Origin: Microtetraspora sp. NBRC 13810
GTDB taxonomy: Bacteria; Actinomycetota; Actinomycetes; Streptosporangiales; Streptosporangiaceae
Assembly (NCBI RefSeq): GCF_030268685.1
Contig: NZ_BSRQ01000029.1
Coordinates: 30,770 to 94,769, forward strand
Reading direction: 5' to 3'
Length of the DNA stretch: 64,000 bases
The position numbers and the translations under genes were made by a program. Shown one piece after another: positions 8,015-15,612 of the stretch (positions within the stretch are counted from its first letter, which is position 1; each line of letters opens with the position of its first letter). Under the pieces are notes generated by a model, which made no database searches, had not been told where the DNA came from, and worked only from the letters and a program-made list of their open reading frames with translations.

Positions 8015-9460
8015 GTGCGCACCGCCGACCGCCAGCACGCCGTACGCGTCTCCGGCTCCGCCGCCGCGCCGACCCCGCACGCCCGGCGCCACGCGGCGGC
8101 GGCGGCAGGACGGCGGCGGCGCGACGAGCCGCGGCGGACGCCCGCGCGGGCGCAGGCGAACCCGCGCCTGGTGCTCGCCGCCGTCCACGCGGGCGCGGCG
8201 CTCGCGACCACGGGCTGCTGGACCGGCCTGGGCTCCCTGGCCGGGCCCGCCGACTGGTTCGGCTGGACGGGACGGCTGACCGGGCTGCTCGCCGGGTACG
8301 CGTGCGCCGTGCTGCTCGTGCTCGTGGCCCGGATCCCGGCGCTGGACCGGGGGATCGGCACCGACCGGCTGGCCCGCTGGCACGCGGCCGGCGGCCGGTA
8401 CACGATCGTCCTGACCCTCGTCCACCTGGTGTGCGCCACGGCGGCGCATGTCGCCCGCGAGGGCGCCGGGGCGGTCGAGGGGACCATCCGCCTCGTCGTG
8501 GACGGCCCCGGGATGCCCGAGGCCGTCGCCGGCACGGCGCTGCTCGTCGGCGTCGCGATCGTCTCGGTCCGCGAGGCGCGGCGCAGGCTGAGCTACGAGA
8601 TCTGGCACTACCTGCACTTCGCGACCTACGCCGCGGTCTTCCTCGCCTTCGCCCACCAGCTCACCGGCCCCGACTTCGAGGACAGCCCGCTCATGCGCCT
8701 GCTCTGGCGCGCCCTGTACCTCTCCGCCTGCGCCGCCCTGCTCTGGCACCGCTTCCTCACCCCGGTACGGCGGGCGCTGCGGCACCGGCTGCGCGTGGCG
8801 CACATCCAGCTCGAATCACCCGCCGTCGTCTCGGTCTACCTGACCGGCGAGCACCTGGACGAGCTGCGCGCCGAACCCGGGCAGTTCTTCCGCTGGCGGT
8901 TCCTGGCCCCCGGGATGTGGTGGACGGCCAACCCCTACTCGCTCTCCGCGCCCGCCAACCCGCGGTTCCTGCGCATCACGGTGAAGGGGGTCGGCGACCA
9001 CAGCCGCGCCCTCGGCCGGCTGCGCCCGGGGACCCGGGTCTGGGCGGAGGGACCGTACGGCGCCCTCACCGCGGCCCGGCAGCGCGGGCGCAAGGTGCTG
9101 CTGATCGGCGGCGGGGTGGGCATCAGCCCGCTGCGCACGCTCTTCGAGACGCTGCCCGGCGAGGTGACCCTCGTCTACATGGCCCGCAGGGACGAGGACC
9201 TGGTGCTCCGCCGGGAACTGGACCACATCGCCGCCGTGCGCGGAGCCACGATCCACTACACCGTGGACGACCTCTACGGCTCGACCAACGGTCGTTCCGT
9301 GCCCCTCACCGGACGTCATCTGCGCACCCTGATCCCCGGGCTGCCCGGCTACGACGTCTACCTGTGCGGGCCGAGCGGGATGACGACCGCGGCCCGGCAC
9401 GCGCTGCGCCGGGCGGGCGTGCCGAGCCGCCGGATCCACCTTGAGTGCTTCGATTTCTGA
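8015..9460 (+). CDS. Ferric reductase-like transmembrane ferredoxin reductase
   Basis: A 481-residue membrane flavoprotein. After a basic N-terminus, about six helices (~50-265) carry paired histidines expected to bind haem b, for example in GGRYTIVLTLVHLV and in IWHYLHFATYAAVFLAFAHQ. The FAD-binding part (~270-350) includes PGQFFRWRFLAPGMWW and NPYSLSA. The NAD(P)-binding part has VLLIGGGVGISPLRTLFETL, and the end is typical (YLCGPSGM, CFDF). It should move electrons from NAD(P)H across the membrane to an outer acceptor, perhaps Fe(III) or Cu(II). The start is GTG at 8015 behind GAGAGG. Probably co-transcribed with the DUF305 gene, which hints at metal redox at the cell surface. Confidence 0.88.
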   Translation: MRTADRQHAVRVSGSAAAPTPHARRHAAAAAGRRRRDEPRRTPARAQANPRLVLAAVHAGAALATTGCWTGLGSLAGPADWFGWTGRLTGLLAGYACAVLLVLVARIPALDRGIGTDRLARWHAAGGRYTIVLTLVHLVCATAAHVAREGAGAVEGTIRLVVDGPGMPEAVAGTALLVGVAIVSVREARRRLSYEIWHYLHFATYAAVFLAFAHQLTGPDFEDSPLMRLLWRALYLSACAALLWHRFLTPVRRALRHRLRVAHIQLESPAVVSVYLTGEHLDELRAEPGQFFRWRFLAPGMWWTANPYSLSAPANPRFLRITVKGVGDHSRALGRLRPGTRVWAEGPYGALTAARQRGRKVLLIGGGVGISPLRTLFETLPGEVTLVYMARRDEDLVLRRELDHIAAVRGATIHYTVDDLYGSTNGRSVPLTGRHLRTLIPGLPGYDVYLCGPSGMTTAARHALRRAGVPSRRIHLECFDF

Positions 9461-9511
9461 ACGCGGGACCCGATGCGGCATCAGGGACCGATGGCGCATA
9501 TGGTCCGGTTC

Positions 9512-10912
9512 ATGAGCAGTCACTATGACGTGGTGGTGCTGGGCGCGGGTCCCGGCGGGTACACGGCGGCGGTACGCGCGGCGCAGCTCGGGATGAGCGT
9601 GGCCGTCGTCGAGGAGCGTTACTGGGGTGGGGTGTGCCTCAACGTGGGCTGCATCCCGTCCAAGGCGCTGCTGCGCAACGCGGAGCTCGCCCACCTGTTC
9701 ACCCAGGAGGCCAAGACCTTCGGCATCCAGGTGGAGGGCAAGGTCACCTTCGACTACGGCGAGGCGTTCAGGCGCAGCCGCAAGGTCGCGGACGGCCGGG
9801 TCAAGGGCGTCCACTTCCTGATGAAGAAGAACAAGATCACCGAGTACGACGGCCGGGGCACGTTCACCGACGCGAACACCCTCCAGGTGGCCAGAAGCGA
9901 CGGCGGCACGGAGACGGTCACCTTCGACCACTGCATCATCGCGGCCGGCGCGACCACCAGGCTGCTGCCGGGCACCTCGCTGAGCGAGCGGGTCGTGACC
10001 TACGAGGAGCAGATCCTCAGCGACGAGCTCCCCGAGAGCATCGTCATCGCCGGGGCGGGCGCGATCGGCGTGGAGTTCGCCTACGTGCTGCACAACTACG
10101 GCGTCAAGGTGACGATCGTGGAGTTCCTGGACCGCCTGGTGCCGCTGGAGGACGAGGAGGTCTCCGCCGAGCTGGCCCGCCGGTACAAGCGGCTGGGGAT
10201 CGAGGTCCTGACCTCCACCCGGGTCGAGTCGATCGACGACTCCGGGGACAAGGTCCGCGTCACCGTGTCCAGGAACGGCGAGAAGCAGACCCTGGACGCC
10301 GACAAGGTACTCCAGGCGATCGGCTTCCAGCCGCGGGTCGAGGGCTACGGCCTGGACAAGACCGGCGTCCGGCTGACCGAGCGGGGCGCGATCGACGTGG
10401 ACGGGCGGTGCCGTACGAACGTGCCGCACATCTTCGCGATCGGTGACGTGACGGCCAAGCTCATGCTGGCGCACGCGGCCGAGTCGATGGGCATCATCGC
10501 CGCCGAGACCATCGCCGACGAGGAGACGATGGAGCTCGACTACGTGATGATCCCGCGGGCGACCTACTGCCAGCCGCAGGTGGCCAGCTTCGGCTACACC
10601 GAGGCGCAGGCGCGGGAGAAGGGCTTCGACGTGAAGGTCGTCAAGTTCCCCTTCACCGCGAACGCCAAGGCGCACGGCCTCGGCGACCCGGTGGGCTTCG
10701 TCAAGATCCTCAGCGACGCGAAGTACGGCGAGCTGCTCGGCGCCCACCTCATCGGCCCGGAGGTCACCGAGCTGCTCCCCGAGCTGACCCTCGCCCAGCA
10801 GTGGGACCTCACGGTCAACGAGGTCGCCAGGAATGTGCACGCGCACCCCACCCTCGGCGAGGCGGTCAAGGAGGCGATCCACGGCCTGGCCGGACACATG
10901 ATCAATATGTGA
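9512..10912 (+). CDS. lpdA: Dihydrolipoyl dehydrogenase (E3)
   Basis: A 466-residue FAD disulfide reductase that reoxidises dihydrolipoamide in 2-oxoacid dehydrogenase complexes. Features in order: FAD motif [15 protein letters not shown], redox-active disulfide [18 protein letters not shown] motif [15 protein letters not shown], second FAD motif HIFAIGDV, and the catalytic [13 protein letters not shown] near the end. ATG at 9512 ([13 protein letters not shown]) matches usual E3 N-termini; an in-frame ATG at 9473 would add 13 residues with no family support. The gene stands alone between a ferric-reductase-like gene and a MOSC gene. The E1/E2 operon at 45078-48595 has no E3 of its own, so this protein could serve it. 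Confidence 0.93.
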   Translation: MSSHYDVVVLGAGPGGYTAAVRAAQLGMSVAVVEERYWGGVCLNVGCIPSKALLRNAELAHLFTQEAKTFGIQVEGKVTFDYGEAFRRSRKVADGRVKGVHFLMKKNKITEYDGRGTFTDANTLQVARSDGGTETVTFDHCIIAAGATTRLLPGTSLSERVVTYEEQILSDELPESIVIAGAGAIGVEFAYVLHNYGVKVTIVEFLDRLVPLEDEEVSAELARRYKRLGIEVLTSTRVESIDDSGDKVRVTVSRNGEKQTLDADKVLQAIGFQPRVEGYGLDKTGVRLTERGAIDVDGRCRTNVPHIFAIGDVTAKLMLAHAAESMGIIAAETIADEETMELDYVMIPRATYCQPQVASFGYTEAQAREKGFDVKVVKFPFTANAKAHGLGDPVGFVKILSDAKYGELLGAHLIGPEVTELLPELTLAQQWDLTVNEVARNVHAHPTLGEAVKEAIHGLAGHMINM

Positions 10913-11152
10913 GCGCCTTATTCATCCGGCGGTCCGGGAAATGGCGGGTGCGGAATTCGCCGGTGGAAATACCAGCGGAATGGCTGGCTATATGGGTTTT
11001 ACGCCCGCTCGCCGGCGGCCGGGCAACACGCCGGCGACGATGCACGACGCCCACCGGATCGCCTCCGCCGTGGGGCCGCCGCCGTGCCGAGGTCGTGCCC
11101 GGCCGGTGACGAGGCTATGGCGACGGCGGTGCCCGCGGGGCAGGCTGATGCC

Positions 11153-12076
11153 ATGCACATCACCGACATCCGCACATATCCGCTCAAGTCGGCTGCCGGG
11201 TGGCCGGTGGACGAGGCGGTGGTCGAACCCTGGGGGCTGCGCGGCGACCGCCGGTGGGCGGTGATCGACGAGCGGGGCGCCCCACTGACGGCGGCCGACT
11301 GGCCACGGATGCTCGCGGTGACCGCCACCCACCTGCCTCGCGGACCGCTGACCGTCGCCCACCCACCTGGCGGACCGCTGACCGCCGCTCACCCGCCCGG
11401 CGGACCGGTGACCGCCGCCCGCGCGCCCGGCGGGGTGGTGGACGGCGGTCTGCTGGTGGCCGCCCCCGGGCTGCCGGAGCTGGAGATCCCCGTCCCGGCG
11501 GGCGGCGGGCACGTCCCGGTCGGGTTCAGCGGTCTGGAGCGGGCGGTACCGGCCGGCGACCCGGCGCACGACTGGTTCACCCGCCTCCTGGGCCGCCCGG
11601 CCAGGCTCGTCTGGCTGGACGACCCCGCCCGCCGGTCGATCGACCCGGCGCACGGCGGCCGGCCGGGCGAGGTGGTGAGCTTCGCCTGGGACGCGCCGCT
11701 GCACCTGATCTCCGCCTCCTCGCTCGACCTGCTCGACCGCTGGATCGCCGAAGGCGCGGCGGAACGCGGGGAGGAGCCGCCGGGCCCGCTGGACCCGGCG
11801 CGCTTCCGGCCGAGCGTGGTGGTCGGCGGCGCGGAGCCGTACGCCGAGGACGGGTGGCGGCTGGTGCGGATCGGCGAGATCGACTACCGGGTCTCGGAAC
11901 GCTGCGACCGGTGCGCCATGACCACGATCGATCCCGTCAGCCGGGACCGGGGCAAGGAGCCGCTCCGCACCCTGGCGAGGCATCGCAGGTGGGACGGGAA
12001 GACCTGGTTCGGCATCCGGCTGGTGCCGCGCCGGCCGGGCACGCTGCGGGTGGGCGATCCGGTCGCCGTCCGGTGA
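11153..12076 (+). CDS. MOSC domain protein (mARC/YcbX-like)
   Basis: A 307-residue protein with an N-terminal MOSC beta-barrel domain (MHITDIRTYPLKS, GLRGDRRWAVID) and C-terminal MOSC domain. The segment SERCDRCAMTTIDP contains the Cys that ligates molybdenum in mARC-type enzymes; LHLISASSLDLL and RFRPSVVV are other family blocks. These proteins use the molybdenum cofactor to reduce N-hydroxylated compounds or transfer sulfur. ATG at 11153 starts the first family-conserved strand; an upstream ATG at 11084 adds a non-conserved stretch. About 38 residues in a loop after residue 55 are made of a tandem 30-bp repeat. Confidence 0.87.
   Translation: MHITDIRTYPLKSAAGWPVDEAVVEPWGLRGDRRWAVIDERGAPLTAADWPRMLAVTATHLPRGPLTVAHPPGGPLTAAHPPGGPVTAARAPGGVVDGGLLVAAPGLPELEIPVPAGGGHVPVGFSGLERAVPAGDPAHDWFTRLLGRPARLVWLDDPARRSIDPAHGGRPGEVVSFAWDAPLHLISASSLDLLDRWIAEGAAERGEEPPGPLDPARFRPSVVVGGAEPYAEDGWRLVRIGEIDYRVSERCDRCAMTTIDPVSRDRGKEPLRTLARHRRWDGKTWFGIRLVPRRPGTLRVGDPVAVR
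11318..11430 (+). repeat. 30-bp tandem repeat inside MOSC gene
   Basis: Three exact-length 30-bp units at 11341-11370, 11371-11400 and 11401-11430, plus a partial degenerate unit upstream. They encode in-frame repeats of GGPLTAAHPP type, inserted between two conserved parts of the N-terminal MOSC domain. Confidence 0.9.
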
Positions 12077-12097
12077 GGGGCAGGGGGACGGGCCGGT

Positions 12098-12331
12098 TCA
12101 GGTGATCAGGTCGTCGAACTCGCCGTCCTTGGCGCCCAGGATGAAGGCGTTGATCTCGGCCGCCGTGTAGACCAGCGCGGGGCCGTCGGGGTGGCGGGAG
12201 TTGCGCAGCGCCACCTCGCCGTGGGGCAGGGCCGCGACCTCGACGCAGTTGCCGTTCGGATTGCTGAAGCGGCTCTTCCGCCACGTCACCGTGAGCCTGT
12301 CGGCGGCGATGCCGTTGATGATCTGCTCCAT
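12098..12331 (-). CDS. DUF397 domain protein
   Basis: A 77-residue DUF397 protein. The family core is plain: WRKSRFSNPNGNCVEVAALP, then EVALRNSRHPDGPALVYTAAE and FILGAKDGEFDDL. DUF397 proteins are small actinobacterial partners of DUF5753 HTH regulators and are linked to antibiotic production and development in Streptomyces; their molecular role is thought to be toxin/antitoxin-like or regulatory. ATG at 12331. The partner HTH gene lies 150 bp upstream on the same strand, with operator-like sequences in the gap. Confidence 0.93.
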   Translation of the reverse strand: MEQIINGIAADRLTVTWRKSRFSNPNGNCVEVAALPHGEVALRNSRHPDGPALVYTAAEINAFILGAKDGEFDDLIT

Positions 12332-12365
12332 GCTGCGCTCCCCGGGAGATCATATGGACGTGCGG

Positions 12366-12397
12366 ATGCACGTGCATTTGGCCTTGCAAACCGCAAG
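12366..12397 (-). promoter_or_regulatory. Operator-like palindromes upstream of DUF397 gene
   Basis: ATGCACGTGCAT at 12366-12377 is a perfect 12-bp palindrome, and CTTGC-N5-GCAAG at 12383-12397 is a perfect dyad. Both lie 35-66 bp upstream of the DUF397 start. Variants of both cores recur upstream of the divergent HTH and ATPase genes (13463-13538), which suggests one regulator. Confidence 0.55.
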
Positions 12398-12481
12398 ATA
12401 CGGCATGGAACGATCAAAGATCCGGCATACCGGGGGATTGTGGGGCTGGTGTGACGGAAGGAACATCGCACGCAGCACGGG

Positions 12482-13393
12482 TCAGAGCTCGTCAAGCAGC
12501 TCCTTCAGGAACCGCCTGCTGGCGGAGACCGAGTCGGCCTGCACGCACAGCCGGTCCATCACCTGCATGTAACGGTCGGTCTCCTCGCGCTTGTCCAGAT
12601 AGAGGGCGCTTTCCAACTGCTCCATGTAGATGACGTCAGGCAGCTCGGGCTCGGCGAAGCGCAGAATGGAGAACGGCCCACCGGCCGCCGCGTGGCCGCC
12701 GCGCTCGAACGGCACGATCTGCACGGTCACATTGGGCAACCGGGTCAGCTCCAGCAGGTGCTCGATCTGGCCGCGCATCACGCTCCTGCCGCCGATGGGA
12801 CGCCGCAGCACGGCCTCGTCCAGCACGGCCCAGATCATGGGCGGCTGATCCTGGGTGAGCCGGGTCTGCCGCTGCATCCTCAGCGAGGTCCGGCGGTCCA
12901 GTTCCTCGGCCGGTGCCGTGGTGTGCGCCAGCATGATCACCGAGCGGGCGTAGTCCTCGCTCTGCAACAGCCCCGGCACGAACTGGATCTCGTACGACCG
13001 GATGGTGGTGGCCGCCTCCTCCAGGCCCACGTAGACCTCGAACCAGTTCGGCAGCAGGTCGCTGTACTTGTGCCACCAGCCCGGCGTGTTCGCCTGCCGG
13101 GCCAGCGCGAGCAGCGGAGCCCGCTCCTCCTCGGCGACGACGCCGTAGAGGGTCAGCAGGTCGGCGACGTCACGTTCCTTGAAGCTCACCCGGCCCAGCT
13201 CCAGGCGGCTGATCTTGGCGTGCGAGGCGCGGATCGAATGGCCGGCGTCTTCGCGGGAGATGCCTCTGAGGGTGCGCAGCCTGCGGAGCTGGGTGCCGAG
13301 CAGCATCCGGAGGATGGTGGGGCCGCCGGTCCGGGGATAACCGGCGTTGGTTAAGAGGGGTATCGGTCCTGGTTCCGCACGTTCTACACTCAC
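12482..13393 (-). CDS. XRE-type HTH regulator with DUF5753 domain
   Basis: A 303-residue transcription factor of the type often paired with DUF397. Residues ~30-90 form an XRE helix-turn-helix (GTQLRRLRTLRGISREDAG, ASHAKISRLELG). The C-terminal ~200 residues are DUF5753, with PNWFEVYVGLEEAAT, YEIQFVPGLLQSEDYAR and VTVQIVPFERGGHAA. GTG at 13393 is chosen with GGAG upstream; it gives a short lead before the HTH as in related proteins. ATG at 13306 (MLLGTQLRRL) is an alternative. It is divergent from the ATPase gene and upstream of the DUF397 gene, and probably controls all three. Confidence 0.9.
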   Translation of the reverse strand: MSVERAEPGPIPLLTNAGYPRTGGPTILRMLLGTQLRRLRTLRGISREDAGHSIRASHAKISRLELGRVSFKERDVADLLTLYGVVAEEERAPLLALARQANTPGWWHKYSDLLPNWFEVYVGLEEAATTIRSYEIQFVPGLLQSEDYARSVIMLAHTTAPAEELDRRTSLRMQRQTRLTQDQPPMIWAVLDEAVLRRPIGGRSVMRGQIEHLLELTRLPNVTVQIVPFERGGHAAAGGPFSILRFAEPELPDVIYMEQLESALYLDKREETDRYMQVMDRLCVQADSVSASRRFLKELLDEL

Positions 13394-13462
13394 CTGTTCG
13401 CTCCGGGGGCTGGATGAATAATCAACTAGTTTGACATGTCTGATCACGAACGTACAGGACTC

Positions 13463-13538
13463 GCACATGCATGAGCACATGCAGACGTAACGGTCGAATA
13501 GCTCTTGCATCGGTACGGAAGCGATGTACTTGCATCGG
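13463..13538. promoter_or_regulatory. Repeated operator-like motifs in HTH/ATPase divergent promoter
   Basis: GCACATGCA occurs twice at 13463-13471 and 13475-13483 (12-bp spacing), one base different from GCACGTGCA upstream of DUF397. CTTGCATCGG occurs twice at 13504-13513 and 13529-13538 (25-bp spacing), sharing the CTTGC half-site. The first pair is nearer the HTH gene and the second nearer the ATPase gene. Confidence 0.55.
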
Positions 13539-13556
13539 AATTGACGCGCGGGAAAG

Positions 13557-14069
13557 ATGGCATGGAAACGACTTGCCTGCCTGTGTGCACCATCCGATCG
13601 TTCTGGGGACTTGATGACGACACCCGTAGCACGACGGCAAGCCGCGACGGGGGACCCACCTCCAGGCTGGTTGCTCACGGCCCTGGTCGACGATCGCCAG
13701 GCCGTACTGCCCGAGCTGGACACCGGAGACCCGGCCTCGGCCGCGATCGCCCGGGACTTCACCTGTGCCACCCTGACGGAGTGGGACGCGCAGGACCATA
13801 CCTTCGACGCCCAGCTCATCATCTCCGAGCTCGTCACCAACGCGATGCGGCACGTCGGCGGGCGGATCGGCGTCTACCTGCTCCGCGACGGCTCCCGGCT
13901 GGCGTGCGCGGTGACCGACTCCGGCTCCTCGCTTCCCGTCGTCGGCGCGGAGGACTGCTTCGCCGAGTCCGGACGCGGCCTCCAGCTCGTCCAGGCCATG
14001 AGCTCCGCGTGGGGCTGCATGCTGGACCATGGCCGCGGCAAACTCGTCTGGGTCGTCCTCGCCCCCTGA
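13557..14069 (+). CDS. HATPase-type (RsbW-like) ATP-binding protein
   Basis: A 170-residue single-domain protein of the anti-sigma kinase-like HATPase fold. The N box is AQLIISELVTNAMRHVGG, the G1 box is CAVTDSGSSLP, and the G2-like part is SGRGLQLVQAMSSAWGC. Such proteins are frequently next to DUF5753/DUF397 genes and are thought to act as sigma or regulator partners, but targets are rarely known. ATG at 13557 is the first start after the operator cluster; ATG at 13614 (MTTPVARRQ) with GGGGAC upstream is also possible and would remove 19 weakly conserved residues. Divergent from the DUF5753 gene. Confidence 0.88.
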   Translation: MAWKRLACLCAPSDRSGDLMTTPVARRQAATGDPPPGWLLTALVDDRQAVLPELDTGDPASAAIARDFTCATLTEWDAQDHTFDAQLIISELVTNAMRHVGGRIGVYLLRDGSRLACAVTDSGSSLPVVGAEDCFAESGRGLQLVQAMSSAWGCMLDHGRGKLVWVVLAP

Positions 14070-14150
14070 CGCCACGGGTCGTCCTCGCCCCCGGCAACAC
14101 GGGTCGCCCTCGCCCCTGACGACGTGGGGCGTCCCCACCTCCTGAGCCGT
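14050..14150 (+). repeat. Degenerate ~25-bp tandem repeat at end of ATPase gene
   Basis: Four units start at 14050, 14076, 14101 and 14126 with the core GGGTCGTCCTCGCCCC and increasing divergence. The first unit encodes the last codons and stop of the ATPase gene; the others are non-coding copies after it. The rest of the gap to pyrD shows nothing else. Confidence 0.8.
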
Positions 14151-14293
14151 CGCCGGGAAACGCAACCCCGGCCGCGGAGTTTTCGGGCGCGGAGACCGGC
14201 GTCGGCGGCTTTCCGCCGCTTTCTCGCCGCGGCGACGCCCCGCGTGCCGGGTCCGCCGGGCGGGCGCCGGGGGGACCGGTAATCTGAGCGCTG

Positions 14294-15358
14294 ATGTATC
14301 GCTTCCTGTTCACGCTGGTCCTGGCGCGGTTCGACGCCGAGGACGTCCATCATCTGACGATCAGGGCCCTGCGCCTGCTCTCGATCCTGCCGGTGGTGCG
14401 GCGGCTGCTGCACCGGGCGCTCGCGCCGCGCGACCCGGCGCTTCGGGTCAGGGCGTTCGGCGTGCACTTCCCCGGGCCGCTCGGGCTGGCCGCCGGCTTC
14501 GACAAGGACGCCGCCTGCGTGCAGGGGCTCGGCGCGCTCGGGTTCGGCCACGTCGAGGTGGGCACGATCACCGCCCACGGGCAGCCGGGCAACCCGCGCC
14601 CCCGGCTGTTCCGCCTGACCGGGGAACGCGCGATCATCAACAGGATGGGCTTCAACAACGCCGGGGCGCAGGCCGCGGCCCGGCGGCTGCGCAGGCCGCG
14701 CGCCCTGCCGGTGGTGGTCGGGGTGAACATCGGCAAGACCAAGGTCGTCCCCGAGGCGGAGGCCGTGGCCGACTACGTCGCCAGCGCCAAGGAGCTGGCG
14801 CCGCTCGCCGACTACCTCGTGGTCAACGTCAGCTCGCCCAACACGCCCGGCCTGCGCGATCTCCAGGCCGTCGAGCTGCTCCGTCCGCTGCTCCAGGCGG
14901 TCAAGCAGGTGGCGGACGGCACGACGCGGCGTACCCCGCTGCTCGTGAAGATCGCCCCCGACCTCGCCGACGACGACATCGACGCGATCGCCGACCTCGC
15001 GCTGGAGCTCGGCCTGGACGGCGTCATCGCCACCAACACCACGATCGGCCGCCCCGGCGTCACCTCCACCGAGACCGGCGGCCTGTCCGGGCGCCCGCTC
15101 AAGACCCGGTCCCTGGAGGTCCTGCGCCGGCTACGGTCCCGCGTCGGCGACCGGCTCACCCTGGTGTCCGTGGGCGGCGTCGAAGACGTGGACGACGTGT
15201 GGGAGCGGCTGCTCGCCGGGGCCACCCTGGTCCAGGGATACACCGGGCTGATCTACGGCGGGCCGTTCTGGGCGTCGCGCATCCACCGGCAGCTCGCCCG
15301 GCGGCTGCGCAGGCACGGCGCCTCCTCGGTGGCGGAGGTCGTCGGCCGCACCGCGTGA
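14294..15358 (+). CDS. pyrD: Dihydroorotate dehydrogenase (quinone), class 2
   Basis: A 354-residue enzyme that oxidises dihydroorotate to orotate in pyrimidine synthesis, passing electrons to membrane quinone. The N-terminal helical extension ([20 protein letters not shown]) marks class 2. FMN and substrate sites are seen in [31 protein letters not shown] and MGFNNAG; the active-site base is the Ser in [14 protein letters not shown]. The end has [20 protein letters not shown] and [12 protein letters not shown]. Normal length. ATG at 14294. No other pyrimidine gene is beside it, so it appears to be a stand-alone unit. Confidence 0.96.
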   Translation: MYRFLFTLVLARFDAEDVHHLTIRALRLLSILPVVRRLLHRALAPRDPALRVRAFGVHFPGPLGLAAGFDKDAACVQGLGALGFGHVEVGTITAHGQPGNPRPRLFRLTGERAIINRMGFNNAGAQAAARRLRRPRALPVVVGVNIGKTKVVPEAEAVADYVASAKELAPLADYLVVNVSSPNTPGLRDLQAVELLRPLLQAVKQVADGTTRRTPLLVKIAPDLADDDIDAIADLALELGLDGVIATNTTIGRPGVTSTETGGLSGRPLKTRSLEVLRRLRSRVGDRLTLVSVGGVEDVDDVWERLLAGATLVQGYTGLIYGGPFWASRIHRQLARRLRRHGASSVAEVVGRTA

Positions 15359-15363
15359 CGATA

Positions 15364-15378
15364 TACCCTTAGGGGGTA
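15364..15378. promoter_or_regulatory. CsoR-like copper operator
   Basis: TACCC-TTAGG-GGGTA is an inverted repeat 24 bp upstream of the copper chaperone start. It resembles the TACCC...GGGTA sites bound by Cu(I)-sensing CsoR repressors, placed where binding would block transcription of the chaperone gene. Confidence 0.65.
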
Positions 15379-15401
15379 CCAGTTCGTCATAAGGAGGGCC
15401 C

Positions 15402-15605
15402 ATGAGCACCGCCACGTACACCGTCACCGGCATGACCTGCGGCCACTGCGTCGCCTCGGTCAAGGAGGAGGTGGGCGAGGTCCCCGGCGTCACCGCCGTC
15501 GAGGTCGACCTCGCCACCGGCCGGGTCGAGGTCACCAGCGACACCCAGGTGGACGACGGCGCGGTGCGCGCCGCCGTCCAGGAGGCCGGTTACCAGGTCG
15601 CCTGA
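15402..15605 (+). CDS. copZ: Heavy-metal-associated domain protein, copper chaperone
   Basis: A 67-residue HMA-fold protein. The metal site is GMTCGHCVASV, followed by VPGVTAVEVDLATGRVEV and a C-terminal VQEAGYQVA, covering the whole beta-alpha-beta-beta-alpha-beta fold. It binds Cu(I) in the cytosol and passes it to a P-type ATPase. GGAGG is seen before ATG at 15402. A CsoR-like box lies just upstream, but neither csoR nor the ATPase copA is in this window, so it is an orphan here. The neighbouring hexosaminidase gene is convergent. Confidence 0.93.
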   Translation: MSTATYTVTGMTCGHCVASVKEEVGEVPGVTAVEVDLATGRVEVTSDTQVDDGAVRAAVQEAGYQVA

Positions 15606-15612
15606 GAACCGG

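Noticed and set aside
12482..13840. DUF5753 regulator starting at 13840
   Set aside because: That extension would run through the divergent ATPase gene and the operator cluster.
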